Position numbers and translations under genes: made by a program | In this document: piece after piece, positions 38,037 through 47,860 of the stretch | How positions within the stretch are numbered: position 1 is the first letter of the stretch | Layout: every line of letters begins with the position of its first letter | Notes under the pieces: model-generated | Database searches by the model: none | What the model was told of the DNA's origin: nothing | Seen by the model: only the letters and a program-made list of their open reading frames with translations | Source: Rhizobium sp. AC27/96 | Lineage (GTDB): Bacteria > Pseudomonadota > Alphaproteobacteria > Rhizobiales > Rhizobiaceae | Length of the DNA: 64,000 nucleotides | NCBI RefSeq assembly: GCF_001692325.1 | Contig: NZ_LXKN01000001.1 | Coordinates: forward strand, 930,001-994,000 | Reading direction: 5' to 3'

Positions 38037-40832
38037 TTGACTGAGCAAACACCATCCGGCGGCGGGAAGCTCCCGCCAGGCATAGAGCCGATTTCCATCA
38101 TGGAGGAAATGCAGCGGTCGTATCTCGGTTACGCCATGAGCGTGATCGTCAGCCGCGCGCTTCCCGATGTCCGCGATGGTCTCAAGCCCGTCCACCGGCG
38201 CATCCTCTATGCAGCGCATGAAAGCGGTTATCACTGGAACCGCAAATACGTGAAGTCGGCCCGTCCGGTCGCCGACGTCATGGGTAAATACCATCCGCAC
38301 GGCGACGCCTCGATCTATGACGCCTTGGTCCGCATGGCGCAGCACTGGTCGCTTCGCGTGCCGCTCATCGACGGGCAGGGGAACTTCGGCTCAATCGACG
38401 GCGATCCGCCGGCGGCGATGCGTTATACCGAATCGCGCCTGACGAAAGTCGCCCACGAGCTTCTCGAGGATATCGACAAGGAAACTGTCGATTTCCAGGA
38501 AAACTACGACGCGACCATGGAAGAACCCAAGGTTCTGCCGGCGCGCTTCCCCAACCTGCTCGTCAACGGCTCGGGCGGCATCGCCGTGGGCATGGCGACG
38601 AATATCCCGCCGCACAATCTCTCGGAAGTGGTCGATGGCTGTATCGCCCTGATCGATAATCCCGCGATCGAGCTGCCTGAAATCATGGAAATTATCCCCG
38701 GTCCGGATTTCCCGACGGGCGCCAAGATACTCGGCCGCGCCGGCATCCGCTCCGCCTACGAGACCGGTCGCGGCTCCGTCGTCATGCGCGGCGTTGCCAC
38801 GATCGAGCCGATGCGCGGCGATCGCGAGCAGATCATCATCACCGAAATTCCCTTCCAGGTGAACAAGGCGTCGATGATCGAGAAGATGGCCGAGCTGGTG
38901 CGCGACAAGCGCATCGAGGGCATCTCCGATCTGCGTGACGAATCCGACCGTCAAGGCTATCGCGTCGTCGTCGAACTGAAGCGTGATGCCAATGCCGACG
39001 TCATTCTGAACCAGCTTTATCGCTATACGCCGCTGCAGACCTCTTTCGGCTGCAACATGCTGGCGCTGAATGGCGGCAAGCCTGAGCAGATGAACCTGCT
39101 GGACATGCTGCGCGCCTTCGTGGTCTTCCGTGAAGAGGTGATCAGCCGTCGCACGAAGTACCTGCTGCGCAAGGCTCGCGATCGCGCGCATGTGTTGGTC
39201 GGTCTTGCAATCGCCGTCGCCAACATCGACGAAGTCATCCGCGTTATTCGCGGCGCTCCGGATCCGCAGTCGGCGCGCGAAGAGCTGATGACCCGCCGCT
39301 GGCCGGCCGCAGATGTTGAATCCCTTATCCGGCTAATCGATGACCCGCGCCACCGCATCAACGACGACGGCACGTACAACCTTTCGGAAGAACAGGCGCG
39401 TGCCATCCTCGAACTGCGTCTGGCACGTCTGACCGCTCTCGGCCGCGACGAAATCGACGAAGAGCTCAATCAGATCGGCGTCGAAATCAAGGATTACCTC
39501 GATATTCTCTCATCGCGTGTCCGTATCCAAGCCATTGTAAAGAATGAGCTTATCGCTGTTCGCGACGAGTTCGGGACGCCGCGCCGCACCGAGATCGTTG
39601 ATGGCGGTCTGGAGATGGACGACGAGGACTTGATTGCCCGCGAGGACATGGTCGTCACCGTTTCGCATCTCGGCTACATCAAGCGCGTGCCGCTGACGAC
39701 CTACCGTGCTCAGCGCCGAGGCGGCAAGGGCCGCTCCGGCATGACGACGCGTGACGAAGATTTCGTTACCCGGCTATTCGTATTGAATACGCATACGCCG
39801 GTTCTCTTCTTCTCCTCGCGCGGTATCGTCTACAAGGAGAAGGTCTGGCGCTTGCCAATCGGCACGCCGACGTCGCGCGGCAAGGCATTGATCAATATGC
39901 TGCCCCTGGAGCCAGGTGAGCGCATTACGACCATCATGCCACTGCCCGAGGACGAGGATACCTGGGACAATCTCGACGTCATGTTCACGACAACGCGCGG
40001 TACCGTACGCCGCAACAAGTTGTCGGACTTCATTCAGGTCAACCGTAACGGCAAGATCGCCATGAAGCTCGAAGAGGAGGGTGATGAAATCCTCTCCGTC
40101 GAGACCTGCACCGAGCAGGACGACGTGCTGATGACGACGGCGCTTGGCCAGTGCATCCGTTTCTCCGTTTCGGATGTACGCGTCTTTGCCGGCCGCAACT
40201 CGATCGGCGTTCGCGGCATCAATCTCGCAGCCGGCGACCGTATTATTTCCATGACGATCGTTCGCCATGTGGATGCCGAGCCCTGGGAGCGTGCTGCTTA
40301 TCTGAAGCGGTCGGTTCTCGATCGCCGAACGGCGACGGGCGAGGAAGAGGAAATCGCGCTGGTCGGCGAGGAAGTCACCGAAGAGGGACAGCTCAGCGAC
40401 GAGCGCTACGAAGAACTGAAGGCACTGGAGCAATTCGTGCTCACGGTATCGGAAAAGGGCTTCGGCAAGCGCTCCTCCTCTTACGATTTCCGTATCTCCG
40501 GCCGTGGCGGCAAGGGTATCCGCGCTACCGACACGTCGAAGACGGGCGAAATCGGCGAACTCGTCGCCGCCTTCCCGGTCGAGGATGGCGATCAGATCAT
40601 GCTCGTGTCCGATGGCGGCCAGTTGATCCGCGTTCCCGTCGGCGGCATCCGCATCGCCAGCCGCGCCACCAAGGGTGTGACCATCTTCTCCACAGCGAAG
40701 GACGAAAAGGTTGTTTCCGTGGAGCGCATCAGCGAGCCGGAAGGCGAAGATGATGCAGGCGCCGAGGATGAAGCCGTCAATGGTGAGTCCACTGAGGCCG
40801 GCAGTGATGTCGATGGCGCGAGCGAGGAATAG
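38037..40832 (+). CDS. gyrA: DNA gyrase subunit A
   Basis: A 931-residue type IIA topoisomerase subunit. The catalytic tyrosine is Tyr130 (AAMRYTE) and the GyrA box QRRGGKG starts the C-terminal DNA-wrapping domain. The quinolone-determining stretch [10 protein letters not shown] has Ala91 where E. coli has Ser83, a natural alphaproteobacterial feature, and retains Asp95 (E. coli Asp87). SYLGYAM has Gly31 where most gyrases have Asp. An acidic extension of about 30 residues ([19 protein letters not shown]) ends the protein. It begins with TTG at 38037; no ATG fits the conserved N-terminus. Confidence 0.97.
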   Translation: MTEQTPSGGGKLPPGIEPISIMEEMQRSYLGYAMSVIVSRALPDVRDGLKPVHRRILYAAHESGYHWNRKYVKSARPVADVMGKYHPHGDASIYDALVRMAQHWSLRVPLIDGQGNFGSIDGDPPAAMRYTESRLTKVAHELLEDIDKETVDFQENYDATMEEPKVLPARFPNLLVNGSGGIAVGMATNIPPHNLSEVVDGCIALIDNPAIELPEIMEIIPGPDFPTGAKILGRAGIRSAYETGRGSVVMRGVATIEPMRGDREQIIITEIPFQVNKASMIEKMAELVRDKRIEGISDLRDESDRQGYRVVVELKRDANADVILNQLYRYTPLQTSFGCNMLALNGGKPEQMNLLDMLRAFVVFREEVISRRTKYLLRKARDRAHVLVGLAIAVANIDEVIRVIRGAPDPQSAREELMTRRWPAADVESLIRLIDDPRHRINDDGTYNLSEEQARAILELRLARLTALGRDEIDEELNQIGVEIKDYLDILSSRVRIQAIVKNELIAVRDEFGTPRRTEIVDGGLEMDDEDLIAREDMVVTVSHLGYIKRVPLTTYRAQRRGGKGRSGMTTRDEDFVTRLFVLNTHTPVLFFSSRGIVYKEKVWRLPIGTPTSRGKALINMLPLEPGERITTIMPLPEDEDTWDNLDVMFTTTRGTVRRNKLSDFIQVNRNGKIAMKLEEEGDEILSVETCTEQDDVLMTTALGQCIRFSVSDVRVFAGRNSIGVRGINLAAGDRIISMTIVRHVDAEPWERAAYLKRSVLDRRTATGEEEEIALVGEEVTEEGQLSDERYEELKALEQFVLTVSEKGFGKRSSSYDFRISGRGGKGIRATDTSKTGEIGELVAAFPVEDGDQIMLVSDGGQLIRVPVGGIRIASRATKGVTIFSTAKDEKVVSVERISEPEGEDDAGAEDEAVNGESTEAGSDVDGASEE

Positions 40833-40887
40833 GGCTCGCAGCGCACCACGCTGAAGCGAAGGCGGGCGAAAGCCCGCCGCAGTTAGA

Positions 40888-40935
40888 AAAATCGCCCGGG
40901 TCTGCCATGAAAAGCAGGCCCGGGCGATTTCTTTT
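40888..40935. terminator. Bidirectional terminator between gyrA and the epimerase gene
   Basis: A long stem, AAATCGCCCGGG paired with CCCGGGCGATTT and extended by CTGC/GCAG across a one-base mismatch, with T-rich flanks on both strands. A smaller hairpin, GGCGGGC-GAAA-GCCCGCC (40861-40878), precedes it. Confidence 0.9.
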
Positions 40936-40988
40936 GGATCGATACCCAGATTGACCCGCGAGCTGGAATTTCCGAGATGCCGGCCGTG

Positions 40989-41879
40989 CTACTCAGCCTG
41001 CCTGTTGATCGAAGAAAAAGGCGGCAAAACCTCCAGGCTTCCCCGGTCCAATTGCGCCAACACCTCGTCGTAACCGAAGCGGCCGCGCCATCCCAGAGCG
41101 CCATGTGCCGACGTCGAAGCATAGATACGGTCGATCGTTTGCGGCAGAGACCATCTTCGGCGGTCGAATTCTGCGGCAAGTGTCGGAGCACGCAATCTGA
41201 TGACGGAGGCCGCATCAGTCGCCAGAGCTTCACAATCCTCTGGCTTGAAGGGCGTTTCGGTCGAAACGATATGCCGTTGAAAGTGATCGCCGGCATTCGT
41301 CAGGGCGGCCGCATGGGCATCGGCGACATCGCGGATATCGATACCACGATGCAGGCGATAGGCAGTCATTGCATCGGCAGGTTCCGGGAAACTACGAGAC
41401 ATGCGTAAAACGCGTATCTGCAAATCTGAACAGGCTATGTCCTCCAGGATCCGCTCAGCCCCCAGTTTCGTGCGGTGATAGATGCTTTTCGGCTGCGGCG
41501 CGGTATTCTCGTCGATCCATCGGCACTGCCCGGAAACGACTGCATGGCCATAGAGCGCCGTGGTGCTGGTAAATACCAGCCGCTTGATGCCGGCGGCGAG
41601 AGCGGCCTCGGCTAGAAGGCGCGTTCCTTCGACATTGATGCGCTGGAATTCATCGTCCGATATGGTCCCGACATGGGGAGCGTGCAGTGCTGCGCAATGA
41701 ACGATCGCATCGGCATCGGCCAGAGCGTCCTCCAATAATCCCGTGTCGGTAAAATCGCCGATAAGATGCGTCGTCGAGAATGGCGAGCGATCGACGCCGA
41801 CGAGCGTGTGGCTCGTCGCCAAGGCATTGAAGATGGCGCGGCCGAGCCGCCCGGAGCTGCCGGTTAGGACAATGCGCAT
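40989..41879 (-). CDS. NAD-dependent epimerase/dehydratase
   Basis: A 296-residue extended-SDR protein. The N-terminal cofactor loop TGSSGRLG is at residues 6-13, VHCAALHAPH near residue 60 and the catalytic pair YHRTK near residue 134. Family members act on nucleotide sugars or uronic acids; the closest functional style is uronate dehydrogenase-like, but this is not certain. I use the ATG at 41879, after GAGGTAATGAG; the longer open frame to 42182 is non-coding upstream sequence. Confidence 0.85.
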   Translation of the reverse strand: MRIVLTGSSGRLGRAIFNALATSHTLVGVDRSPFSTTHLIGDFTDTGLLEDALADADAIVHCAALHAPHVGTISDDEFQRINVEGTRLLAEAALAAGIKRLVFTSTTALYGHAVVSGQCRWIDENTAPQPKSIYHRTKLGAERILEDIACSDLQIRVLRMSRSFPEPADAMTAYRLHRGIDIRDVADAHAAALTNAGDHFQRHIVSTETPFKPEDCEALATDAASVIRLRAPTLAAEFDRRRWSLPQTIDRIYASTSAHGALGWRGRFGYDEVLAQLDRGSLEVLPPFSSINRQAE

Positions 41880-42015
41880 CTCATTACCTCGACGAAACTG
41901 AACATCCCCATCGCGATTGAGGCGATAGCCTCGCTTTATGTCGCAAAACCAGTTGCTTGCGGCAACTCGAATATATCCGGAAAAGCCGAAAAATGATGTT
42001 GGCACTCCGGAAACG

Positions 42016-42048
42016 AAAAAACCGGACGCTTGGGGCGTCCGGTTAAAA
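42016..42048 (-). terminator. Intrinsic terminator of the small membrane-protein operon
   Basis: Stem AACCGGACGC / GCGTCCGGTT (42020-42029 with 42035-42044). On the reverse strand it is followed by six Ts, about 50 bases beyond the 44-residue gene. Confidence 0.85.
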
Positions 42049-42093
42049 GTCCAGCCGAGCTCTTGGTGGGGAGAAGTGCTCGGTACGCGGAGG

Positions 42094-42228
42094 TCAGAGC
42101 GTCTTGTGACGCTTATGCAGCCTTTTGCTCTCTTCGCTTTCGCGGTGGAGCGCCAAAATGGTGGATGCGACTGAGACAACAAACATGATGCTGATGAAAA
42201 GCGTAAGCAGCGTCAAAATCGTGAACAT
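42094..42228 (-). CDS. Tiny membrane protein (44 aa), unknown
   Basis: ATG at 42228 follows a very strong ribosome-binding site (AAGGAGGGGAGCGATC). The 44-residue product begins MFTILTLLTLFISIMFVVSV, a single transmembrane helix, and ends in a very basic tail (EESKRLHKRHKTL). A terminator closes the unit downstream. I know no named family; it is too short for usual gene callers. The ribosome-binding site, hydrophobic pattern and terminator support a real gene. Confidence 0.7.
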   Translation of the reverse strand: MFTILTLLTLFISIMFVVSVASTILALHRESEESKRLHKRHKTL

Positions 42229-42267
42229 GATCGCTCCCCTCCTTGGTGGGACTAGCGTTCAGATCCC

Positions 42268-42426
42268 TTAGTACTGGCTCGAGACAACGTAGGGACGAGC
42301 CGAAGCAAAGGGACCATAGACCTTCGACTGGTCGGTTTTCTGATCGTAAAGCGCGATGGTAGCTGCCAGCATTCCCGTAATCATGGTCATCCAAACAGCG
42401 TTAATGAGGGTGATCTTACCGGGCAT
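42268..42426 (-). CDS. Small membrane protein (52 aa), unknown
   Basis: Start at ATG 42426 (MPGKITLINAVWMTMITG), preceded by GAAGGAAG at a good distance; an in-frame ATG lies six bases upstream. One transmembrane helix spans about residues 5-25, followed by a polar tail with VYGPFASARPYVVSSQY. The next tiny gene starts 39 bases downstream, so the two form a short operon. No family recognised. Confidence 0.65.
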   Translation of the reverse strand: MPGKITLINAVWMTMITGMLAATIALYDQKTDQSKVYGPFASARPYVVSSQY

Positions 42427-42516
42427 GCTCATCTTCCTTCTTGCCGCAACGTGCAATCTGAGTTCGGTGGTTAAACGCAGCGGTTCGCAAATGGTTCCGC
42501 CGATGTTGAGGGGTAT

Positions 42517-42741
42517 CTAGCAATGCGCTCCTGAAGCCATCTTGAATGCCTTGTTCATCTGGCGTTCAGATTCGCGATGCGTTTTGCGCATGGCAATGGC
42601 GATTTCTTGAGCAGAATTCATGCTTTTGGCCGTTTCTGTGGCCGCGGTCCATTCGATCTCGTAGTTGTCGGCGAGAAGATGAACGAGGTATTCCACGAAA
42701 AATGAACCGATGACGGCGCCTGCAATAATGAAGACCAGCAT
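42517..42741 (-). CDS. Small membrane-anchored protein (74 aa), unknown
   Basis: ATG at 42741 follows AAGGAA. The 74-residue product has one N-terminal transmembrane helix (MLVFIIAGAVIGSFFVEYLV) and a charged cytoplasmic or periplasmic helix (MRKTHRESERQMNKAFKM). A longer in-frame start at 42852 exists, but its extra residues are not hydrophobic and lack a ribosome-binding site. It lies 90 bases upstream of the other two tiny genes on the same strand. Confidence 0.6.
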   Translation of the reverse strand: MLVFIIAGAVIGSFFVEYLVHLLADNYEIEWTAATETAKSMNSAQEIAIAMRKTHRESERQMNKAFKMASGAHC

Positions 42742-42943
42742 GGCATGACATTCCTTGAGCCTGATATCGACAAGCCGTTGAGAGAGGCCCGTTTCGATGT
42801 TGGTGCCAGTAAAGCATTCTCGATCTGAAACAGGCTTGAACATCGCGTTCATCTACGGTTCAGAGGCGGCGCATGGGTTGCAAATGACTTGCGATGCGGC
42901 CCCATCCGTGACAAAAGGCGTCGAAACAACGAGCCGGCTTGGT

Positions 42944-43456
42944 ATGACGACAGCCTTTTATCCCGGATCTTTCGACCCGATGACCAACGGACATCTGGAT
43001 GTCCTCGTGCAGGCGCTGAATGTTGCCTCCAAGGTCATCGTCGCGATCGGTATTCACCCCGGCAAGAAGCCGCTTTTTTCGTTTGAAGAGCGGGCGGAAT
43101 TGATCCGCAGATCGCTCGGCGAAGCATTGCCTCAAAAGGTGGCCGACATTTCCGTCGTGGCTTTCGACAATCTGGTGGTCGACGCAGCGCGCGCGCATGG
43201 CGCCACCTTGCTGGTCCGTGGCCTGCGCGATGGCACGGATCTCGACTATGAAATGCAGATGGCCGGTATGAACAGGCAGATGGCGCCGGATATTCAGACG
43301 CTGTTTCTGCCTGCCGGCACTGCCTCGCGGCCCATAACCGCCACATTGGTGCGGCAGATCGCATCCATGGGCGGCAATGTCAGCGCCTTCGTACCGCCGG
43401 CGGTCCTCGAAGCCCTGACTGGCAAACTCAAAGATGCGGCTGGCGCCAAGAGCTGA
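42944..43456 (+). CDS. coaD: Phosphopantetheine adenylyltransferase
   Basis: A 170-residue nucleotidyltransferase for the fourth step of coenzyme A synthesis. It has the N-terminal [21 protein letters not shown] with the TNGH nucleotide motif, and [22 protein letters not shown]. The second motif reads [11 protein letters not shown], where many enzymes have ISSTLVREI. The ATG at 42944 gives the conserved N-terminus, though its ribosome-binding site is weak; longer in-frame starts add unrelated residues. Confidence 0.95.
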   Translation: MTTAFYPGSFDPMTNGHLDVLVQALNVASKVIVAIGIHPGKKPLFSFEERAELIRRSLGEALPQKVADISVVAFDNLVVDAARAHGATLLVRGLRDGTDLDYEMQMAGMNRQMAPDIQTLFLPAGTASRPITATLVRQIASMGGNVSAFVPPAVLEALTGKLKDAAGAKS

Positions 43457-43485
43457 GCCGAAATCCATTTTCGAACGGAGCACCC

Positions 43486-44058
43486 ATGAAACTCTTTCAT
43501 ATCGCATTGGCAGGCTTTTTGGGCCTTGCCGCCCTTGCAGGCAGCGCATTCTCGGCCGCAGCTGCCGATCTTCTGACGATCCAGCTCAAGGACGGCCCCG
43601 TGGTCATCCAGTTGATGCCCGAAGTTGCTCCCAAGCACGTCGCGCAGATCGAAGCGCTGGCGAAGAAGGGTGCCTATGACAACGTCGTCTTCCATCGCGT
43701 CATCGATGGCTTCATGGCACAGACCGGCGACGTCCAGTACGGCAACACCACCAAGGGCTATGATGCGAACAAGGCCGGCACCGGCGGTTCCGATTTGCCT
43801 AACCTGCCTGCAGAATTCTCCAAGGTTCCGTTCACGCGCGGTGTTGTCGGCATGGCGCGCGCCCAGGATCCGAATTCCGCCAACTCGCAGTTTTTCATCA
43901 TGTTCGCCGATGGCGCCTTCCTGAATGGCCAGTACACGGTTGTCGGCAAGGTCATCTCCGGCATGGAACTCGTCGACAAGATCAAGCGCGGCGAAGGCCA
44001 GAACGGCGAAGTGAGCAACCCGGACAAGATGGTCAAGGTCACCGTCACCAAGAAGTAA
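43486..44058 (+). CDS. Periplasmic cyclophilin-type peptidyl-prolyl isomerase
   Basis: A 190-residue cyclophilin with a signal peptide (first 26 residues, ending AFSAAAAD), so it is expected to fold proteins in the periplasm. The active-site segments VVFHRVIDGFMAQTGD, and NSANSQFFIMF are intact. The next gene encodes a cytoplasmic paralogue with the same core, an apparent tandem duplication with different targeting. Confidence 0.94.
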   Translation: MKLFHIALAGFLGLAALAGSAFSAAAADLLTIQLKDGPVVIQLMPEVAPKHVAQIEALAKKGAYDNVVFHRVIDGFMAQTGDVQYGNTTKGYDANKAGTGGSDLPNLPAEFSKVPFTRGVVGMARAQDPNSANSQFFIMFADGAFLNGQYTVVGKVISGMELVDKIKRGEGQNGEVSNPDKMVKVTVTKK

Positions 44059-44066
44059 TGTCACGG

Positions 44067-44111
44067 GCATGATCCCAAAAAGTGCCACGCGGTTTTTGGA
44101 CAAGATCATGC
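44067..44111. repeat. Rhizobial intergenic palindromic element
   Basis: GCATGATC (44067-44074) and GATCATGC (44104-44111) bracket an inner stem, CCAAAAA / TTTTTGG. I recall near-identical palindromes scattered between genes in rhizobial and related genomes. It sits between the two cyclophilin genes. Confidence 0.6.
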
Positions 44112-44141
44112 GCAATCAAAACACAGAAAGAGGAAACGAAC

Positions 44142-44642
44142 ATGGCTGAGATCAAGGATCCAGAAAACACCCTCATCCTGGAAACCACCAAGGGCCAGGT
44201 TGTCATTCAGCTTCTGCCGCAGGTCGCTCCGGAGCATGTTGCCCGCATCAAGGAACTTGCCCGCGAAAAGGCCTACGACAATGTCGTCTTCCATCGCGTC
44301 ATCGATGGCTTCATGGCTCAGACCGGCGATGTCGAGCATGGCAAGGTCGGCGGCAACACCGCGCGTGCCGGCACGGGCGGCTCGTCCAAGCCGGACCTGA
44401 AGGCTGAATTTTCCGCCACCTCGCATACGCGCGGCACCTGCTCGATGGCCCGTTCGCAGAACCCGAACTCGGCCAACTCGCAGTTCTTCATCTGCTTCAC
44501 CGATGCGCCTTGGCTGAACAAGCAGTATTCCGTCTGGGGTCAGGTGATCAGCGGCATGGACAATGTCGACAAGATCAAGCGCGGCGAGCCGGTGAAGGAT
44601 CCGGATTCGATCGTATCCGCGCGGGTTGCCGCCGACGTCTGA
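44142..44642 (+). CDS. Cytoplasmic cyclophilin-type peptidyl-prolyl isomerase
   Basis: A 166-residue cyclophilin without a signal peptide. It starts at the ATG 44142 after AGAGGAAACG. Core segments VVFHRVIDGFMAQTGD, GGSSKPDLKAEFS and NSANSQFFICF are present; the duplicated core is shared with the periplasmic paralogue 83 bases upstream. Catalyses proline cis-trans isomerisation. A terminator follows before queA. Confidence 0.94.
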   Translation: MAEIKDPENTLILETTKGQVVIQLLPQVAPEHVARIKELAREKAYDNVVFHRVIDGFMAQTGDVEHGKVGGNTARAGTGGSSKPDLKAEFSATSHTRGTCSMARSQNPNSANSQFFICFTDAPWLNKQYSVWGQVISGMDNVDKIKRGEPVKDPDSIVSARVAADV

Positions 44643-44656
44643 TCGTGATTATTCCT

Positions 44657-44696
44657 GAAACCCGCCTCTTGCGCCTCGGGCGTGGGGGCGGGTTTC
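44657..44696 (+). terminator. Hairpin after the cyclophilin pair
   Basis: Stem GAAACCCGCC / GGCGGGTTTC with a long loop and a short T-containing tail, ending 20 bases before queA. Partial read-through into queA is possible. Confidence 0.6.
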
Positions 44697-44716
44697 GCTT
44701 TGCCTGGATGAGTTGA

Positions 44717-45802
44717 ATGCGTGTTGACCTTTTCGATTTCGATCTGCCGGATGAGCGTATTGCGCTTCGGCCCGCCGAGCCGCGCGATAGCGCGCGCCTG
44801 CTCGTTGTCGATCCGAATGCCGGCGATAACACGCTGAGTGATCATCTGATCCGGGATCTGCCGTCCTTTCTGCGACCCGGCGATGCCATGGTCTTCAACG
44901 ATACCAAGGTGATCCCGGCGCAATTGGAAGGTATTCGCCATCGTGAGGGTGCACCCGGCCAGCAGGTATCGGCGACCTTGCATATGCGCGTTGCGCCTGA
45001 TCGCTGGAAAGCCTTTGCCAAACCCGGCAAGCGCATCAAGATCGGCGATCGCATCCAGTTCGGCCATGGCGAGAATGTCTGCGCGCTCGGCACACTCGAC
45101 GCCACCGTAGAGGAGAAGGGCGACGGCGGCGAGATTACGCTGCTGTTTGATCTGTCCGGCCCGGCGCTGGATGAGGCGATCGCCACCGTGGGGCATATTC
45201 CTTTGCCGCCCTATATCGCTGCCAAGCGTCCGGAGGACGAGCGTGATCGTGCCGACTATCAGACCATCTATGCCCGCGAAGAGGGCGCCGTCGCCGCGCC
45301 GACGGCCGGCCTGCATTTCACGCCATCGCTGTTTGCCGCGCTCGATGCCATGGGCGTCGAACGCCACTTCGTGACGCTGCATGTCGGCGCCGGCACCTTC
45401 CTGCCAGTCAAGGCCGACGATACCGACGACCACAAAATGCATTTCGAGATCGGCTATGTGGATGCTTCGACGGCCGCAAAGCTGAATGCCGTGAAGGCGA
45501 GGGGTGGCCGTATTCTCTGCGTCGGCACGACGTCGCTGCGGCTGATCGAAAGTGCTGCCGCCGACGATGGCACCATCCAGCCCTGGCAAGGCGCCACCGG
45601 TATTTTCATCACACCTGGCTACCGCTTCAAGGCTGTCGACATGCTGATGACCAATTTTCACCTGCCGCGCTCGACCCTCTTCATGCTCGTATCGGCCTTT
45701 GCCGGCCTCGATACGATGCGCGCGGCCTATACCCATGCTATCGAGACGGGCTATCGCTTCTATTCCTACGGCGATGGCAGCCTTCTCCACCGGAAAGACT
45801 AG
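44717..45802 (+). CDS. queA: S-adenosylmethionine:tRNA ribosyltransferase-isomerase
   Basis: A 361-residue enzyme that transfers the ribosyl part of SAM to preQ1-modified tRNA to give epoxyqueuosine. Landmarks are [48 protein letters not shown], and [12 protein letters not shown]. It is followed after six bases by tgt, whose product is the preceding step of the pathway, so the two are cotranscribed. Confidence 0.97.
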   Translation: MRVDLFDFDLPDERIALRPAEPRDSARLLVVDPNAGDNTLSDHLIRDLPSFLRPGDAMVFNDTKVIPAQLEGIRHREGAPGQQVSATLHMRVAPDRWKAFAKPGKRIKIGDRIQFGHGENVCALGTLDATVEEKGDGGEITLLFDLSGPALDEAIATVGHIPLPPYIAAKRPEDERDRADYQTIYAREEGAVAAPTAGLHFTPSLFAALDAMGVERHFVTLHVGAGTFLPVKADDTDDHKMHFEIGYVDASTAAKLNAVKARGGRILCVGTTSLRLIESAAADDGTIQPWQGATGIFITPGYRFKAVDMLMTNFHLPRSTLFMLVSAFAGLDTMRAAYTHAIETGYRFYSYGDGSLLHRKD

Positions 45803-45808
45803 GACGAG

Positions 45809-46939
45809 ATGAGCGAGAGCTTTCAGTTTCAATTGAAGAAGACCAATGGCGGTGCTCGTCTTGGCGAAGTCTCCATGCCGCGCGGCACGATCCGCACGCC
45901 GGCCTTCATGCCCGTCGGCACGGTCGGTACGGTCAAGGCGATGTATCTCGATCAGGTACGCGAGAGCGGCGCCGACATCATCCTCGGCAATACCTATCAC
46001 CTGATGCTGCGTCCGGGCGCCGAACGTGTCGCCCGTCTTGGCGGCCTGCACGAACTGATCCGCTGGCCGCATCCGATCCTGACCGATTCCGGCGGCTTCC
46101 AGGTGATGTCGCTTTCCGGGCTGCGCAAGCTCGATGAGCAGGGCGTCACCTTCAAGTCGCATGTCGATGGCAGCCTGCATCATATGTCGCCCGAACGTTC
46201 GATCGAGATCCAGGGTCTGCTTGGCTCCGATATCCAGATGCAGCTCGACGAATGCGTGGCTTTGCCATCGACTCCCAAAGAGATCGAGCGCGCCATGGAA
46301 ATGTCCCTGCGCTGGGCGGATCGCTGCAAGGTGGCCTTCGGTGATCAGCCGGGCAAGGCGATGTTCGGCATCGTTCAGGGCGGCGATATCCCCGAGCTAC
46401 GTGTTCGCTCCGCGCAGGCCCTGAGTGGACTGGACCTGAAGGGCTATGCCGTCGGCGGTCTTGCTGTCGGTGAGCCTCAAGAGGTCATGCTGCGCATGCT
46501 CGAGATCACGCTGCCCGAGCTGCCGACACAAAAGCCGCGCTACCTGATGGGCGTCGGCACGCCGGACGATATCCTGAAGTCTGTGGCGCGTGGTATCGAC
46601 ATGTTCGATTGCGTCATGCCGACCCGCTCAGGCCGTCACGGGCTGGCCTTCACCCGCCGCGGCAAGGTCAATATCCGCAATGCGCGTCACGCCGAGGATA
46701 TGCGCCCGCTCGACGACCAGTCCAGTTGCCCGGCCTCGCGCGACTATTCCCGCGCCTATCTGCACCACCTCGTCCGCGCCAACGAGGCGCTTGGCGGCAT
46801 GCTGCTCTCCTGGCACAATCTTGCCTATTATCAGGAACTGATGCAGGGCATCCGCAAGGCGATCGCCGAGGATCGTTTCACCGATTTCATGGCTGAGACG
46901 CAGGAAAACTGGGCGAGGGGTGATCTCGAGCCGGTGTAA
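45809..46939 (+). CDS. tgt: tRNA-guanine transglycosylase
   Basis: A 376-residue enzyme that swaps guanine 34 for preQ1 in tRNAs with GUN anticodons. The nucleophilic Asp sits in [15 protein letters not shown] near residue 95, the second Asp in [14 protein letters not shown] near residue 270. The zinc site is unusual: where the E. coli and Zymomonas enzymes have CxCxxC, this has SSCPAS (residues 305-310), so only one Cys (307) remains, with the C-terminal His in LSWHNL. Sequence elsewhere is typical, so activity is expected but metal binding is doubtful. Confidence 0.96.
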   Translation: MSESFQFQLKKTNGGARLGEVSMPRGTIRTPAFMPVGTVGTVKAMYLDQVRESGADIILGNTYHLMLRPGAERVARLGGLHELIRWPHPILTDSGGFQVMSLSGLRKLDEQGVTFKSHVDGSLHHMSPERSIEIQGLLGSDIQMQLDECVALPSTPKEIERAMEMSLRWADRCKVAFGDQPGKAMFGIVQGGDIPELRVRSAQALSGLDLKGYAVGGLAVGEPQEVMLRMLEITLPELPTQKPRYLMGVGTPDDILKSVARGIDMFDCVMPTRSGRHGLAFTRRGKVNIRNARHAEDMRPLDDQSSCPASRDYSRAYLHHLVRANEALGGMLLSWHNLAYYQELMQGIRKAIAEDRFTDFMAETQENWARGDLEPV

Positions 46940-47182
46940 TCCGGCTACAAGCAGGGCCTCGATCCACACTCTTGCTCCTATCGCAATTTCGCGCTAATCG
47001 AAGCTCGTCGAAAAAGGCAGGGTCGGATCGGTAAGCCCGACCCCTTCCATGCGGAAGATCTGCTCCTCGCCTCTGGCGTGAGAACCCACGACGCGGAACT
47101 TGGCCATTGTGGTTAAGTGTCCCGCGTTGGCGTGGGTCGTTTCGACCGACATGTCTCCGCGGGAATGCCTCTTGGAGCTGTC

Positions 47183-47602
47183 ATGCGATTGAACCATCTA
47201 GATCTTCACGTTCCCGATGTCGCCGCGACCCGGGATTTTCTCGTCTCCGTTTTTGGCCTGACCGAGGTCGAAACGCGCGGGGCGAACGGCCTTGCGATTC
47301 TACGCGACGATGCGGGTCTTGAGCTTGTCATCAGCCGGCCGATCGAGAAATTCGGCGGGGCCGATAGCGTATCCGTTGGCCATAACACCTACCATATCGG
47401 CTTTATGCAGCCCTCTCGCGAGGCGGTGGATGTGCTCTATGAACGAGCAAAATCGGCCGGTTGCGAGATCTGGCAGCCGCCTGCCGCCATACGCGGAGGG
47501 TGGCTGTTCTATTGTTTTGCGCCGGGGCGAATCCTCATCGAGGTAGGTTGGCGGATGGAGCTCGCTTGCGTGGTAAATCATTTATTATCAATTGATTGCT
47601 AA
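47183..47602 (+). CDS. VOC superfamily (glyoxalase/bleomycin-resistance-like) protein
   Basis: A 139-residue protein with two VOC repeats. The N-terminus MRLNHLDLHVPDVAATRDFL is typical. Candidate metal ligands are His5, a His in NTYHIGFM and the Glu in ILIEVGW. It starts at ATG 47183 after GGAG; upstream frame is not conserved. Substrate is unknown. The 243 bases between tgt and this gene hold a hairpin (GGGTCGG/CCGACCC, 47020-47043) and no convincing gene. Confidence 0.75.
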   Translation: MRLNHLDLHVPDVAATRDFLVSVFGLTEVETRGANGLAILRDDAGLELVISRPIEKFGGADSVSVGHNTYHIGFMQPSREAVDVLYERAKSAGCEIWQPPAAIRGGWLFYCFAPGRILIEVGWRMELACVVNHLLSIDC

Positions 47603-47763
47603 CCTTAACCAACGTTATTTCGAGCCGGTCGACGCGCGTATGCCAGTTTGCATTCGCTGCTTCGGCTGCGCTCGCGATATAGCTTTGTGACAAGAAAGCT
47701 TTGGGAAAAGTAACGAATCGGAATAAACGGTCCATCCGCCATTGATAAGCTTCACTGGCTAAA

Positions 47764-47792
47764 TTGATTGCGTGACGCTTGGAATTTTAAAT
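47764..47792 (+). promoter_or_regulatory. Candidate sigma-70-type promoter of the SleB-like gene
   Basis: TTGATT (47764-47769) and TTAAAT (47787-47792) have 17-base spacing in an AT-rich stretch 69 bases before the gene. The rest of 47603-47860 shows nothing else. Confidence 0.35.
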
Positions 47793-47860
47793 AAATCCGG
47801 CTACAACGCTTTCTCTTGATCGATAAGGGCTGTTCTATTGAAACTAGGAGGCACCTGCCG

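Noticed and set aside
44540..46183. 547-codon reverse open frame opposite queA and tgt
   Set aside because: Antisense shadow of two genes with all expected motifs.
46994..47107. 37-codon reverse open frame (MAKFRVVGSHARGEEQIFRM...) between tgt and the VOC gene
   Set aside because: It has no ribosome-binding site. The GGGTCGG/CCGACCC hairpin inside it followed by Ts suggests a terminator-like structure instead. Could be revived if conserved.
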